DNA of 64,000 nucleotides, from assembly GCF_036226525.1 (NCBI RefSeq), contig NZ_CP108487.1, positions 5,766,001 through 5,830,000 on the forward strand. The letters run 5' to 3'. Numbering within the stretch: position 1 is the first letter of the stretch; every line of letters begins with the position of its first letter. Shown here piece by piece: positions 36,703 through 45,205 of the stretch. The notes under the pieces were generated by a model. It saw only the letters and a list, made by a program, of their open reading frames with translations, was not told the DNA's origin and did not search any database. Both the position numbers and the translations under genes were made by a program. The stretch is from Kribbella sp. NBC_01245 (lineage in GTDB: Bacteria; Actinomycetota; Actinomycetes; Propionibacteriales; Kribbellaceae).

Positions 36703-37386
36703 GTGAGCGTTCTGTACCTCGTCCGGCACGCGCAGGCGTCGTTCGGTCGGAGCGACTATGACCGGTTGTCACCCCAGGGTGAGCGACAGGCCGAACGGCT
36801 GGGCGAGGCTCTGGCCGCGCGTGGCATCAAACCGGACCTGGTCGTCTCCGGCGCGATGCAACGCCATGCCAAGACCGCGCGGATCGCGCTCGCGGCCGCG
36901 GGGATCGACACCGCGGTCACGGTGGACGAGGGGTTCAACGAGTTCGACCACGACCAGGTCATCGTCGCGCACAAACCGGCGTACAAGCGCCGTGCGGTGC
37001 TGCTCGCGGATCTGGCCCGCACGCTCGAACCGGCCCGGGCCTTCCAGGAGATGTTCACCGAGGCCACGGCCCGTTGGGTGAACAGCCCGGGCGAGGAGTA
37101 CGCCGAACCGTTCAAGGCCTTCTGCGAACGGACCGAGGCGGCAGTACGTCGTACCGCGGCCGCCCTCGAGAAGGGGCAGACGGCGCTCGTCGTCACCTCG
37201 GGCGGACCGATCGCGGCGGTGGTCGGCCGGTTGTTCGCGGGTACCGACGACCTCTGGCTGACGCTCAACCCGGTCACGGTCAACACGGGGATCACGAAAC
37301 TCGTCGACGGCCGGCGAGGTCTCACCGCCGTCAGCTTCAACGATCACGGGCACCTGGACGGCACCGATCTACTGAGCTACCGATAG
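36703..37386 (+). CDS. Histidine phosphatase family protein, second His replaced
   Basis: 227 residues of the phosphoglycerate-mutase-like fold. LVRHAQAS carries the phospho-accepting His (RHA instead of the usual RHG); SGAMQRHAKTA follows. The second catalytic His of the usual VTHGG segment is Ser here (VVTSGGPIAAV), so activity may be altered. It starts directly after the kinase stop. In this operon it could act on a phosphorylated acyl intermediate, but that is a guess from position. Confidence 0.88.
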   Translation: MSVLYLVRHAQASFGRSDYDRLSPQGERQAERLGEALAARGIKPDLVVSGAMQRHAKTARIALAAAGIDTAVTVDEGFNEFDHDQVIVAHKPAYKRRAVLLADLARTLEPARAFQEMFTEATARWVNSPGEEYAEPFKAFCERTEAAVRRTAAALEKGQTALVVTSGGPIAAVVGRLFAGTDDLWLTLNPVTVNTGITKLVDGRRGLTAVSFNDHGHLDGTDLLSYR

Positions 37387-37395
37387 GGAGTACGC

Positions 37396-38145
37396 ATGCG
37401 TCGCCGCAACATCCTGATCACCGGAGCCAGTTCGGGGCTGGGCGAGGAGATGGCCCGGCAGTTCGCGGCCAAAGGGCACAACCTCGCGCTGACGGCACGT
37501 CGTACGGACCGGCTCGAGCTGTTGCGCGACGAGCTGGTCAAGGCCTATCCCGCGATCACGGCGGTGTTGCGCACGCTCGACGTGAACGATCACGACCAGG
37601 TGTTCGAGGTGTTCCGCTCACTCGACAAGGAGCTGGACGGCCTCGACCGGGTGATCGTGAACGCGGGGATCGGCAAGGGCGCGCCGCTCGGCACCGGCCG
37701 GTTCGACGCGAACCGCGACACCCTGCTGACGAACCTGGTCGCCGCGACGGCGCAATGCGAGGCGGCGCTCGAGCTGTTCCGCGCTCGGAATGCGGGCCAC
37801 TTGGTGGTTATCAGCTCGATGTCCGCGATGCGTGGCATGCCGAAGACCATCACGGCGTACGCCGCGAGCAAGGCGGGTCTCGCCGCACTCGCGGAAGGGC
37901 TGCGGCTGGAGTTCGTCGGCAAACCGATCAAGGTCAGCGCGATCTATCCCGGGTACATCGCGTCGGAGATGAACGACCAGGTGGCCAAGACGCCGATGAT
38001 GGTCGACACGGTGACGGGGGTTCGGTCGATGGTGGACGCGATCGACAAGGAGAAGGGCAAGGCCTACGTACCGGCCTGGCCGTGGGTGCCGATGTCTTAC
38101 CTGATGCGGTTCATGCCGCTGCCGATCTTGAAGAGGATGCTCTGA
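37396..38145 (+). CDS. SDR family oxidoreductase
   Basis: 249 residues. ITGASSGLGEEM is the cofactor motif, VIVNAGIGKG the NAG motif, and VVISSMSAMRGMPKTITAYAASKAG the catalytic Ser-Tyr-Lys stretch. AGGGAG precedes the ATG. Different enough from the SDR two genes upstream to be a separate family, with a C-terminal membrane-associated segment (WPWVPMSYLMRFMPLPIL). The LLM oxidoreductase starts one base after its stop. Confidence 0.91.
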   Translation: MRRRNILITGASSGLGEEMARQFAAKGHNLALTARRTDRLELLRDELVKAYPAITAVLRTLDVNDHDQVFEVFRSLDKELDGLDRVIVNAGIGKGAPLGTGRFDANRDTLLTNLVAATAQCEAALELFRARNAGHLVVISSMSAMRGMPKTITAYAASKAGLAALAEGLRLEFVGKPIKVSAIYPGYIASEMNDQVAKTPMMVDTVTGVRSMVDAIDKEKGKAYVPAWPWVPMSYLMRFMPLPILKRML

Positions 38146-38146
38146 C

Positions 38147-39091
38147 ATGGCCTGGGGTCTGACCGTTCCGCTCACCGGTGTGCCGATCCGGCAGCACCGT
38201 TCGCTGATCAGCGAGTTGGCTTCGCTCGGGTTCACCGATCTTTGGTCTGCCGAAGTGGCGGGCGCGGACGCGTTCACGCCGCTGGTGCTCGCGTCCGAGT
38301 GGGACGACCGGTTGCGCCTGGGTACGGCGGTCGTGCCCGTGCATACGCGGGGGCCGGCTGCGCTGGCGATGAGCGCGGCTGCGTTGGCAGACCTCGCGCC
38401 TGGGCGGTTCGTGCTCGGGATCGGCGCCAGCTCGGAGACGATCGTGACCGGGTGGAACGGCATCGCGTACGACCCGCCTTACGCCCGGACTCGCGACGTG
38501 CTGCGCTTTTTGCGGTCGGCGTTCGCGGGGGAGAAGGTGGACGGGGAGTTCGACTCGTTCACGATCCGGCGGTTCCGGTTGGAGAAGGCGCCGGATGTGC
38601 CGCCGCCGATCATGCTCGCGGCGTTGCGTCCGCAGATGCTGCACCTGGCCGCGCGGGAAGCCGATGGCGCGATCACGAACTGGCTGTCCGCGGACGACGT
38701 ACGCAAGGTGCGGGCGGAGTTGGGGCCGGACAAGGAACTGGCCGCACGGATTTTCGTGTGCGTCACCGAGGACGCGGAGATGGCTCGCAATATCGGCCGG
38801 TTCCTGATCGCGACGTACCTGACCGTGCCGGGGTATTCGGCCTTCCACGACTGGCTCGGGCGTGGTGAGGCGATGAAGCCGATGCGGGACGCGTGGGCCG
38901 CCGGCGACAAGAACGCCGCCATGGCCGCGGTGCCCGTTGAGGTGATCGACGACTTGATCGTGCACGGGTCGCCGGAAGAGTGCCGCGCGCAGATCGGGCG
39001 ATATGTGGCGAACGGGTTGGATACGCCGATCATCGCGGCTCTGCCTACGGGGACGGACCTGCTGACCACGGCTCGGTCGCTCGCGTTATGA
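38147..39091 (+). CDS. LLM class F420-dependent oxidoreductase
   Basis: TIM-barrel luciferase-like monooxygenase/F420 oxidoreductase, 314 residues. LASLGFTDLWSAE, LGTAVVPVHTRGPAALA, LAPGRFVLGIGAS and the ending DDLIVHGSPEECRAQIGRYV are typical of the F420-dependent group with mycobacterial and nocardioid members. F420 rather than FMN is inferred from the family. Translationally coupled to the following gene by ATGA. Confidence 0.9.
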   Translation: MAWGLTVPLTGVPIRQHRSLISELASLGFTDLWSAEVAGADAFTPLVLASEWDDRLRLGTAVVPVHTRGPAALAMSAAALADLAPGRFVLGIGASSETIVTGWNGIAYDPPYARTRDVLRFLRSAFAGEKVDGEFDSFTIRRFRLEKAPDVPPPIMLAALRPQMLHLAAREADGAITNWLSADDVRKVRAELGPDKELAARIFVCVTEDAEMARNIGRFLIATYLTVPGYSAFHDWLGRGEAMKPMRDAWAAGDKNAAMAAVPVEVIDDLIVHGSPEECRAQIGRYVANGLDTPIIAALPTGTDLLTTARSLAL

Positions 39092-40074
39092 AGATCTGCG
39101 TGTACGGCGCCGGCGGGATCGGGTGCTACGTCGGCGGCCGGCTGGCAGCTGCCGGTAGTGACGTCACGTTTGTCGGCCGCCCTCGCATGGCCGCCTCGGT
39201 GGCGTCGGGCGGCTTGCGGTTGACCGACTATCGAGGTGCGGACCTGCGGGTCTCGGCCGTTCGCTTTGAGGTTGTCCCAGAGGCGGCCGCTGATGCCGAT
39301 CTGGTTTTGGTGACGGTGAAATCGGCCGGAACAGCGACCGCTGGTGCCGAACTGGCGAAGGTGCTCAAGCCGGGCGCGGTCGTGGTGAGCTTCCAGAACG
39401 GCCTGCGCAACGCGCCTCTGTTGCGCGAGGCGTTGCCCGGGCATCAAGTGGTGACCGGAATGGTCCCCTTCAACGTGCTCAACCGTGGTGGCGGCGCCTT
39501 CCACCAGGGGACCGAGGGTTTCCTGGACGTCGAGCCCGGGCTGTCGTCCTTCGCCCCAGCCTTCGCGGCCGCCGGTCTGCCCCTCACCGAGCATGCCGAC
39601 ATGCTGCCGGTCCAATGGGCGAAACTCCTGCTCAACCTGAACAACCCCATCAACGCTTTGTCGGACTTGCCGCTCCGCGACGAGCTATCCCAACGCGGCT
39701 ACCGGTTGTGCCTGGCCGCAGTCCAATCGGAAGCGCTCGCAGTACTCAATTTCGCCGGCATCAAACCGGCCCAGCTAACCGCCGTCCCCGCCCACCGCAT
39801 GCCCACGATCCTCCGCCTCCCCGACTTCCTCTTCCGCCGCCTAGCCGCCCGCATGCTCGCCATCGACCCGCTAGCCCGCTCCTCCATGTGGGAAGACCTC
39901 CAAGCCGGCCGCCCCACCGAAATCGCCTACCTGAACGGCGAAATCACCACCCTTGGCTCGGACCTCGGCATCCCCACCCCCATCAACACCCGCATCACCG
40001 AGCTCATCCACCGGGCCGAACAAACCCCCACCCACTACACCGCCCCCGCCCTCCAATCCGCCCTACCCCTCTAG
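39088..40074 (+). CDS. Ketopantoate reductase-like 2-dehydropantoate 2-reductase family protein
   Basis: 328 residues. The Rossmann start is ICVYGAGGIGCYVGGRLAAAGSDVTFVGR; VTVKSAGTATAGAEL and SFQNGLRNAPLL are PanE/ApbA marks; KLLLNLNNPINAL contains the conserved Lys-Asn-Asn of the active site. The C-terminal domain is helical. Last gene of the operon. It may reduce a 2- or 3-keto acid other than ketopantoate, because pantothenate genes are not nearby. Confidence 0.88.
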   Translation: MKICVYGAGGIGCYVGGRLAAAGSDVTFVGRPRMAASVASGGLRLTDYRGADLRVSAVRFEVVPEAAADADLVLVTVKSAGTATAGAELAKVLKPGAVVVSFQNGLRNAPLLREALPGHQVVTGMVPFNVLNRGGGAFHQGTEGFLDVEPGLSSFAPAFAAAGLPLTEHADMLPVQWAKLLLNLNNPINALSDLPLRDELSQRGYRLCLAAVQSEALAVLNFAGIKPAQLTAVPAHRMPTILRLPDFLFRRLAARMLAIDPLARSSMWEDLQAGRPTEIAYLNGEITTLGSDLGIPTPINTRITELIHRAEQTPTHYTAPALQSALPL

Positions 40075-40499
40075 CCGATCACCCCCGACACGCGCGCCCG
40101 CCGGTGTATTCCGTTCATGGGACGCTTGTGACGCGGCGTGTCGCCCATCATCGGACCCGTGTGACCACGAAACCGCCCGCCGTTCATCGGTCCCTTCTGA
40201 CCAGCGCGTGTCGACAATCCGTGAGTGGACGGGTAATGCGTGACGACTCGCGGGAATTGACTGGGAACGGTCGGAGAAATTGCAGCTAGTTGCAACTGGC
40301 AATTGCAGGTTGATGCACACTTGGCGCGGATTCATTGACGGCCCCGCGGAGCTCCCTGAAGACTCATCGGCGATCGGCCATATCGCTGCGCTTTCCGTGC
40401 ATGAGCTGAGGAATCTTGAATGCAACTCTCCAACGCCAATGGTCACGATCGATGCTCCGATTCATGGCTGATGCCAACCGAGTAGAAGGGAGCACTCCT
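40075..40499. other. Intergenic stretch with tandem repeats and TTGCA motifs
   Basis: No firm gene. It holds three imperfect 33-36 base tandem repeats (40111-40213) and three close TTGCA copies (40280, 40290, 40303) ahead of the small secreted-protein gene. A minus-strand frame (40071-40295) would encode GPMNG-type 12-residue repeats; coding status is uncertain. Confidence 0.5.
40111..40213. repeat. Three imperfect tandem repeats, period 33-36 bases
   Basis: Units start at 40111, 40144 and 40180 with the shared pattern CC-(G/C)-T-TCATcGG-(A/T)-CC-C-T-TGAC. Each unit is related to the next at about 60-70% by eye. Lengths are multiples of three, so a repeat peptide could be encoded on the minus strand. 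Confidence 0.55.
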
Positions 40500-40811
40500 A
40501 TGAAGAGAATTCTTTCCATCGCCGGTGCAGCAGTCCTCGCAGGTGGCGCATTGACAGCCGTCGCCGGGCCGGCCTCCGCCACCGCGAACGTTCCACTGTG
40601 TGTGCAATATTATGCGGTCGGGGCTCCGCACCCCGGTGGAACGGTGCGCTGCGACCCAGGCTATGTCTATCAAGCGCTCGTCGTTTGCAAGGATTCTTGG
40701 GGCGCCAAGAAGACCTACCATGGCTCATGGGAACAGTTCCCGGAATGGTCGAACGCCTATTGCACAGGCGCCTATCCGTATCGCGTATCAATTGGTTATG
40801 AAGTGAACTAG
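40500..40811 (+). CDS. Small secreted protein with four cysteines
   Basis: 103 residues. A Sec signal peptide (MKRILSIAGAAVLAGGALTAVAGPASA) is followed by about 76 mature residues with four Cys (PLC, RCDPG, VCKD, YCTG), enough for two disulfides, and many aromatic residues. AGGGAG precedes the ATG at seven bases. Codon third positions are visibly richer in A/T than in neighbouring genes, which hints at recent acquisition. I recognise no family. Confidence 0.8.
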   Translation: MKRILSIAGAAVLAGGALTAVAGPASATANVPLCVQYYAVGAPHPGGTVRCDPGYVYQALVVCKDSWGAKKTYHGSWEQFPEWSNAYCTGAYPYRVSIGYEVN

Positions 40812-40876
40812 CCGCGGTCATTCGACAGTTGGTTGCACTAATCGGCAATCGGCCGGCGCTGAAACTCAACTGAAGG

Positions 40877-40911
40877 CGAAGGCCCTTCCCGATGACGCGG
40901 AAGGGCCTTCG
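40877..40911. terminator. Terminator after the small secreted-protein gene
   Basis: CGAAGGCCCTTCC and GGAAGGGCCTTCG form a perfect 13-bp stem with a 9-base loop. Confidence 0.85.
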
Positions 40912-40974
40912 TCGGCGCCGCATGATTACCGGCAGACCGGGCACTGGCCGGGGAACGACCTGAAGGGAGCCGCG

Positions 40975-41322
40975 ATGAGTATCACCAAGACCCTGGCCGT
41001 CGTACCGGTGGAGGATTTCGAGGTGGCGCTCGAGTGGTACGGGCGGCTCTTCGGACGCCCCGCGGACGCGCAGCCGATGGCCGGGTTGGCGGACTGGCAT
41101 CTGAGCGACAGCGCGTGGGTTCAGCTGCACCAGAACAGCGACTCGGCAGGGAAGAGCTTTCTCAATTTCGCGGTCGACGACCTTCAGAAGCACACGGACG
41201 AGCTCGCGGGCCGGGAGATCGCGCTTGGTGAGGTCATCACGACCGACAAGGGCGCGAAGCTTGCTCCGGTAAACGATCCGGATGGCAACACGATCACGTT
41301 CATCGAGAACCCGTCTGTCTGA
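40975..41322 (+). CDS. VOC family (glyoxalase-like) protein
   Basis: 115 residues, one vicinal-oxygen-chelate domain. TLAVVPVEDFEVALEWYGRLFGRP is the N-terminal beta-alpha unit; LAPVNDPDGNTITFIENP is the usual C-terminal signature with the metal-binding Glu region. AAGGGAG precedes the ATG. Typical uses are ring cleavage, lactoylglutathione chemistry or antibiotic sequestration; none can be assigned here. Convergent with the decayed cupin gene. Confidence 0.88.
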   Translation: MSITKTLAVVPVEDFEVALEWYGRLFGRPADAQPMAGLADWHLSDSAWVQLHQNSDSAGKSFLNFAVDDLQKHTDELAGREIALGEVITTDKGAKLAPVNDPDGNTITFIENPSV

Positions 41323-41335
41323 ACCAGTGCCGGCT

Positions 41336-41782
41336 TCAGACCGGGATCGAGTCGTACCGGGCTGAGATCGCCGTACGGGCGGCTCGGTCGCGAATCGCGT
41401 TCTGTGGCAGTTCGCCGAGCTCGAAGAACATCTCCTCCAGCCCGCCCGGCACCATCAAGGTCAGGAACCGGCCGCCGCCCTCGGCCGCGGTGATGGTGTG
41501 CGCCGTTTCCCGCGGTACCAGGATGTAGGTCCCCGGATCCGCCACGATCGCCTCATCCCCGACGGTGAACGTGAACCGGCCGTCCAGAACGAAGAACGAC
41601 TCCTCGAATTCGCGATGCAGGTGCGGCACCGTTCAGGCGCCCTCGCTGCTACCCCAGAACTCCGTCAACGCGAAGGCGTCCGTGCTGTCGGCACCGGCCC
41701 GCAGCCGCATCTTCGCCACCCCGAGATCCACGGTCCGCCCTTGCCCCGGCGTCACGACGTGCGCCTTACCCGGCACGATCAT
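41336..41782 (-). pseudogene. Cupin-domain protein interrupted by an in-frame TGA
   Basis: The frame from the ATG at 41782 (MIVPGKAHVVTPGQGRTV) runs to SSEGA, meets TGA at 41633-41635, then continues in the same frame as TVPHLHREFEESFFVLDGRFTF to 41336. The two parts make one complete cupin: HLHREFEES holds the metal ligands, and VPRETAHT is motif 2. In related cupins the residue before TVPH is usually Trp, so TGG to TGA is the simplest explanation. A start at GTG 41629 could still yield the distal 97 residues. A sequencing error cannot be excluded. Confidence 0.8.
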
Positions 41783-41914
41783 CCGACCCACCCCATTTCT
41801 CCGAAGGGGCCGGTGGAACCCCGACCCGCTGCTCTCAACGCCCCGCCGATTCCGCGGCCGGGCAATATCAAAATCTGAAGTTGCCATCCGGCGCCGCCGG
41901 GGTGACGCTGGCAG

Positions 41915-42606
41915 GTGCGGAATTACGGTCAGTTCTGCCCGATCGCCAGGAGCTCCGAGCTACTGGCGGAGCGCTGGACGCCGATCATCGTCCGCAACCT
42001 GCTCATCGGCTGTCGCACCTTCAACGAGATCAGGCAGGGAGCGCCAGGCATCTCGACCGCCTGCTGGCCCAGCGGCTCGACACCTTGGAGCGGCACGGAG
42101 TCCTCGTGCGTACGGTGAAACCATCCGGCCATGGCGTGACCTACGAGCCGACCGAGATGGGCCTGGCTCTTCGGGCGGTCCTCGACGCAATGGGCCAGTG
42201 GGGCGCCCAGTGGCTGGAAATCGAACCAGTTCACCGCGACCCGGCGTACGTACTCTGGGCCACGCTCAAGCTCATCGACGTCGACCAGATCCCCGCACAG
42301 ACCACCGTGATCCGGTTCCAGTTGAGCGACCGTCCGGCGGACGCCTACTGGCTGATCCTGCGCCGCCCGTAGCCGGAACTCTGTACCCGCCCCAGCGGGT
42401 ATCCGGAGGACATCGTCTGCCGCACCGACTCGACCACCATCATCGACCTGCACCTGAAGCGGATCGGCTACCTCGCCGCGATCCGCGCCAACCGCCTCGA
42501 GCTGATCGGCCCGCCCCACCTCACCCGTCAGTTCCGAAGCTGGTTCCGCACCAGCCCCTTCGCCGCCTTCATCCCGCCTGTCCGGGATAGGGGAGTTCCA
42601 GAGTGA
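41915..42606 (+). pseudogene. HxlR-family regulator broken by a frameshift and an amber codon
   Basis: From the GTG at 41915 the frame reads MRNYGQFCPIARSSELLAERWTPIIVRNLLIG, a clear HxlR winged helix. Near 42054-42058 one base is missing, and the protein continues in another frame as LLAQRLDTLERHGVLVRTVKPSGHGVTYEPTEMG. That frame meets TAG at 42370, after which the C-terminal domain goes on in frame (PELCTRPSGYPEDIVCRTDS ... LIGPPHLTRQFRSWF) to about 42606. Two independent lesions argue for a genuine pseudogene. It is divergent from the decayed cupin. Confidence 0.82.
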
Positions 42607-44455
42607 AGGTGGAGCCGGTGTTGGGGGTGCTGGTTACGCCGATGCGGCCGTGGTGGGCTTCGATGAGGTGTTTGGTGATGGCCAGGCCGAGGCCGCTGCC
42701 GCCGGTTTCGCGGCTGCGGGATTCGTCGACGCGGTAGAAGCGGTCGAAGAGGCGTGGGAGATGCTCGGGCGCGATGCCCGTACCGGTGTCGGTGACGTCG
42801 ATGGTGGCACGGCCTCCAGACGTACGCACGGAGACGGTGACGCGACCACCCGCCGGGGTGAACCGGAGTGCGTTGGAGACGAGGTTGCCGATCGCTTGCC
42901 GAATGCGAGCGCCGTCGACCGTCGCGAAGACCGGTCCCTCGGCCGAGGCGGTGAGCACCACCTCGGCGGCTTCGGCCTTCGGGCGGTGAGCGGCGACGAC
43001 CTGCTGGGCGAGATCCGCGAGGTCGCGCCGTTCGCGATGGAGCCGGAGCATGCCCGCGTCGGCGAGGGCCAGATCCTGCAGGTCGACCACCAACCGCTCG
43101 AGCAGGTCGGCCTCCTCCAGCAGCGAGCCGACCAACGCCCCGTCGAGTGGGACGACCCCGTCTTCCGAGGCAACGAGATAGCCCTTGATGTTGGCGAGCG
43201 GCGTGCGCAACTCATGCGCGACATCGCTGACCATGGCCTTGCGCTGATGGTCGTGCTGCTCGATCGACGCTGCCATCGCGTTGAAGGCGTGCCCGAGCCG
43301 CGCCACTTCGTCGGTACCGCTGACCGGGACGCGGGCGCCGCGATGCCCCGAGGCCATCTGCTGGGCGGCGCCGGTCAGGGCCACGATCGGGCGGACAAGT
43401 CGGCGGCCGGCGAAGACCATCACCAGGCTCGCGATCAGCAGTACGCCGAGCGCCGTCGCCGTCGTACGCAACAGACCTTCGCCGGAGAAGACGTTGAACC
43501 GGTTGGCCTCGCCGAGGAACAACTGCGCCCGCGGTGCGACGTACGGCTTGTAGGTCGTGGCGCGCGCCTCCGACGTACAGGCCTGGAAGCCTTCGCTCAC
43601 CTTGCTCGCGGACGGATCCTCCGACTGCGGCGGCACGAGCTCGGTCAGGCCGGTCGGATTGGGGACCTGGTCGTACCGCTCGTTTCTCGCCTGCAAGCAC
43701 GCCGTGGCCCGGGCGACCTCTTCGGTGTTCAGCGTGAGGGCAGCCGCGGAGGCCGCGCTCAGCTCCTGCGGCACGCACGCGGCGAATTGCGGATCGCCAC
43801 CACCGACATAGGTGAATTCGGAGCTGGTCTCGTTGACCGGCGTACGGACGCCGACCTCGGGGACTCCGCTCGGCCCCTCGATCAGTTCCGCGTCGTGGCT
43901 GTTCGCCCGCAGACAGCCGACCGCGGCCGTGCCGATGGCCTTGCGGTGCTGCCGCTCGGCCTCGGTCATCCGCCAGTACGGCGATCCGATCGTGCTGCCG
44001 GCGCTGAAGATGACGCTGCCGTTCGCGCCGACCGCCGGTACCGCTCGTCGCATGATGCTGCCACCGGCCGCCGCGGAGACCGTGAGCTGAGGCTGTTCCA
44101 GGATGTCGAGCGCCGCCGCCGGCCGGCTGGGCAGTTCGGGGGCGGTGCCGAGGGTCCTGGCCGAATCCGCGATGACCTTGCCGTCGGCGGTGGTCACGGC
44201 GATCCGGCGGCCGGTCTCGTTCGCGAGTTGGCCGACCAGGGTGCCGACGGATGACCAGTCGGAGTGGTCCGCGGCGTACGCCAGCAGGTCGCCGTAGATC
44301 CGGCCGTCTGCGTCGAGCTGGGTGCCGGACTGGTCGATCTCGCCCTGCAGCTTCTCGGACGTGCTGTACGTCGCGATCAGGGCTGTCGCGATCACGGCGC
44401 CGAGCGCGACGGCCAGGGACAACGTGAGGAATCGCAGCAGCACACTACGGCGCAT
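42569..44455 (-). CDS. Sensor histidine kinase
   Basis: 628 residues from the ATG at 44455. TM1 is LLRFLTLSLAVALGAVIATALIATY, an extracytoplasmic sensor domain of about 310 residues with several Cys follows, TM2 is ALGVLLIASLVMVFAG, then HAMP, HisKA (DVAHELRTPLANIKGYL, phospho-His) and HATPase (DTGTGIAPEHLPRLFDRFYR, GGSGLGLAI). Its start overlaps the response regulator end by 11 bases. Divergent from the lipoprotein/ABC operon, which it probably controls. The end lies inside the HxlR pseudogene remnant. Confidence 0.92.
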   Translation of the reverse strand: MRRSVLLRFLTLSLAVALGAVIATALIATYSTSEKLQGEIDQSGTQLDADGRIYGDLLAYAADHSDWSSVGTLVGQLANETGRRIAVTTADGKVIADSARTLGTAPELPSRPAAALDILEQPQLTVSAAAGGSIMRRAVPAVGANGSVIFSAGSTIGSPYWRMTEAERQHRKAIGTAAVGCLRANSHDAELIEGPSGVPEVGVRTPVNETSSEFTYVGGGDPQFAACVPQELSAASAAALTLNTEEVARATACLQARNERYDQVPNPTGLTELVPPQSEDPSASKVSEGFQACTSEARATTYKPYVAPRAQLFLGEANRFNVFSGEGLLRTTATALGVLLIASLVMVFAGRRLVRPIVALTGAAQQMASGHRGARVPVSGTDEVARLGHAFNAMAASIEQHDHQRKAMVSDVAHELRTPLANIKGYLVASEDGVVPLDGALVGSLLEEADLLERLVVDLQDLALADAGMLRLHRERRDLADLAQQVVAAHRPKAEAAEVVLTASAEGPVFATVDGARIRQAIGNLVSNALRFTPAGGRVTVSVRTSGGRATIDVTDTGTGIAPEHLPRLFDRFYRVDESRSRETGGSGLGLAITKHLIEAHHGRIGVTSTPNTGSTFTLELPYPGQAG

Positions 44456-45155
44456 CGGCCCGGGCCTTTCCCGCAATGGCATCGGTCAACTTGTAGCCGA
44501 CGCCGTACACGGTCAACAGGTACGTCGGCCGGGCCGGCGCCGCCTCGAGCTTCTTGCGCAGGTTCATCACGTGTACGTCGATCGTCCGGTCGAAGACGTA
44601 GTGCTCGAACCCGAACGCGTGCTCCAGCAACTGCTGCCGGGTGAACGCGCGCCCGGGTGATGCCGCCAGGCAGGCCAGGATCTTGAACTCGGCCGGCGTC
44701 ACCTCGATCAGACGCCCGCCGAGTGACACCTCATGCCGGATCGGGTCGATCACCAGCTCGCCCACTTGGTAGACCTTCGCCGCGTCCGCCGTACCGGCCC
44801 GGCGCAGCACGGTGCGGACCCGCGCGACGAGTTCACGCGGGTTGTACGGCTTGGTCAGGTAGTCGTCCGCGCCGAGGTCCAGCCCGAGCAGCAGGTCGTC
44901 CTCGGTGGAACGGGCGGTCAGCATGATGATCGGAATGTTGCCGTCGGCCCGTAATACCCGGGTCACGTCCAGGCCGTCGACCTTGGGCATCATCACGTCC
45001 AGCACCAGCAGGTCGGGCGCACGCCGCCGGGCCTCCTCGATCGCCGCGCGCCCGTCGTGCACGACCACGGTCGAATGCCCGTCGCGCTCGAGGTAGCGGC
45101 GGATCAGCTCGGCCTGTTTGAGATCGTCTTCGGCGACGAGAATCCTGGCTGCCAC
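44445..45155 (-). CDS. OmpR/PhoB-type response regulator
   Basis: 236 residues. The receiver domain is ILVAEDDLKQAELIRRYL ... LLVLDVMMPKVDGLDV (phospho-Asp) ... IIMLTARS ... GADDYLTKPYNPRELVARV; the C-terminal winged helix is EVTPAEFKILACLAASPGRAFTRQQLLEHAFG ... VHVMNLRKKLE. I chose the GTG at 45155; the frame stays open upstream to 45386 but that part lies in the family A inverted repeat and is not protein-like. Paired with the downstream histidine kinase. Confidence 0.92.
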   Translation of the reverse strand: MAARILVAEDDLKQAELIRRYLERDGHSTVVVHDGRAAIEEARRRAPDLLVLDVMMPKVDGLDVTRVLRADGNIPIIMLTARSTEDDLLLGLDLGADDYLTKPYNPRELVARVRTVLRRAGTADAAKVYQVGELVIDPIRHEVSLGGRLIEVTPAEFKILACLAASPGRAFTRQQLLEHAFGFEHYVFDRTIDVHVMNLRKKLEAAPARPTYLLTVYGVGYKLTDAIAGKARADAP

Positions 45156-45205
45156 GTTTTGGAGTGTCGCAGCAGAACGTGAGGATTCTATGAAGGTCAG
45201 CTGAG

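Noticed and set aside
40111-40213. CRISPR array
   Set aside because: Only three imperfect direct repeats without distinct spacers, and no cas genes in the window.
41633-41635. TGA in the cupin read as selenocysteine
   Set aside because: The position is normally Trp, there is no obvious selenocysteine insertion hairpin, and the neighbouring HxlR gene is also decayed.
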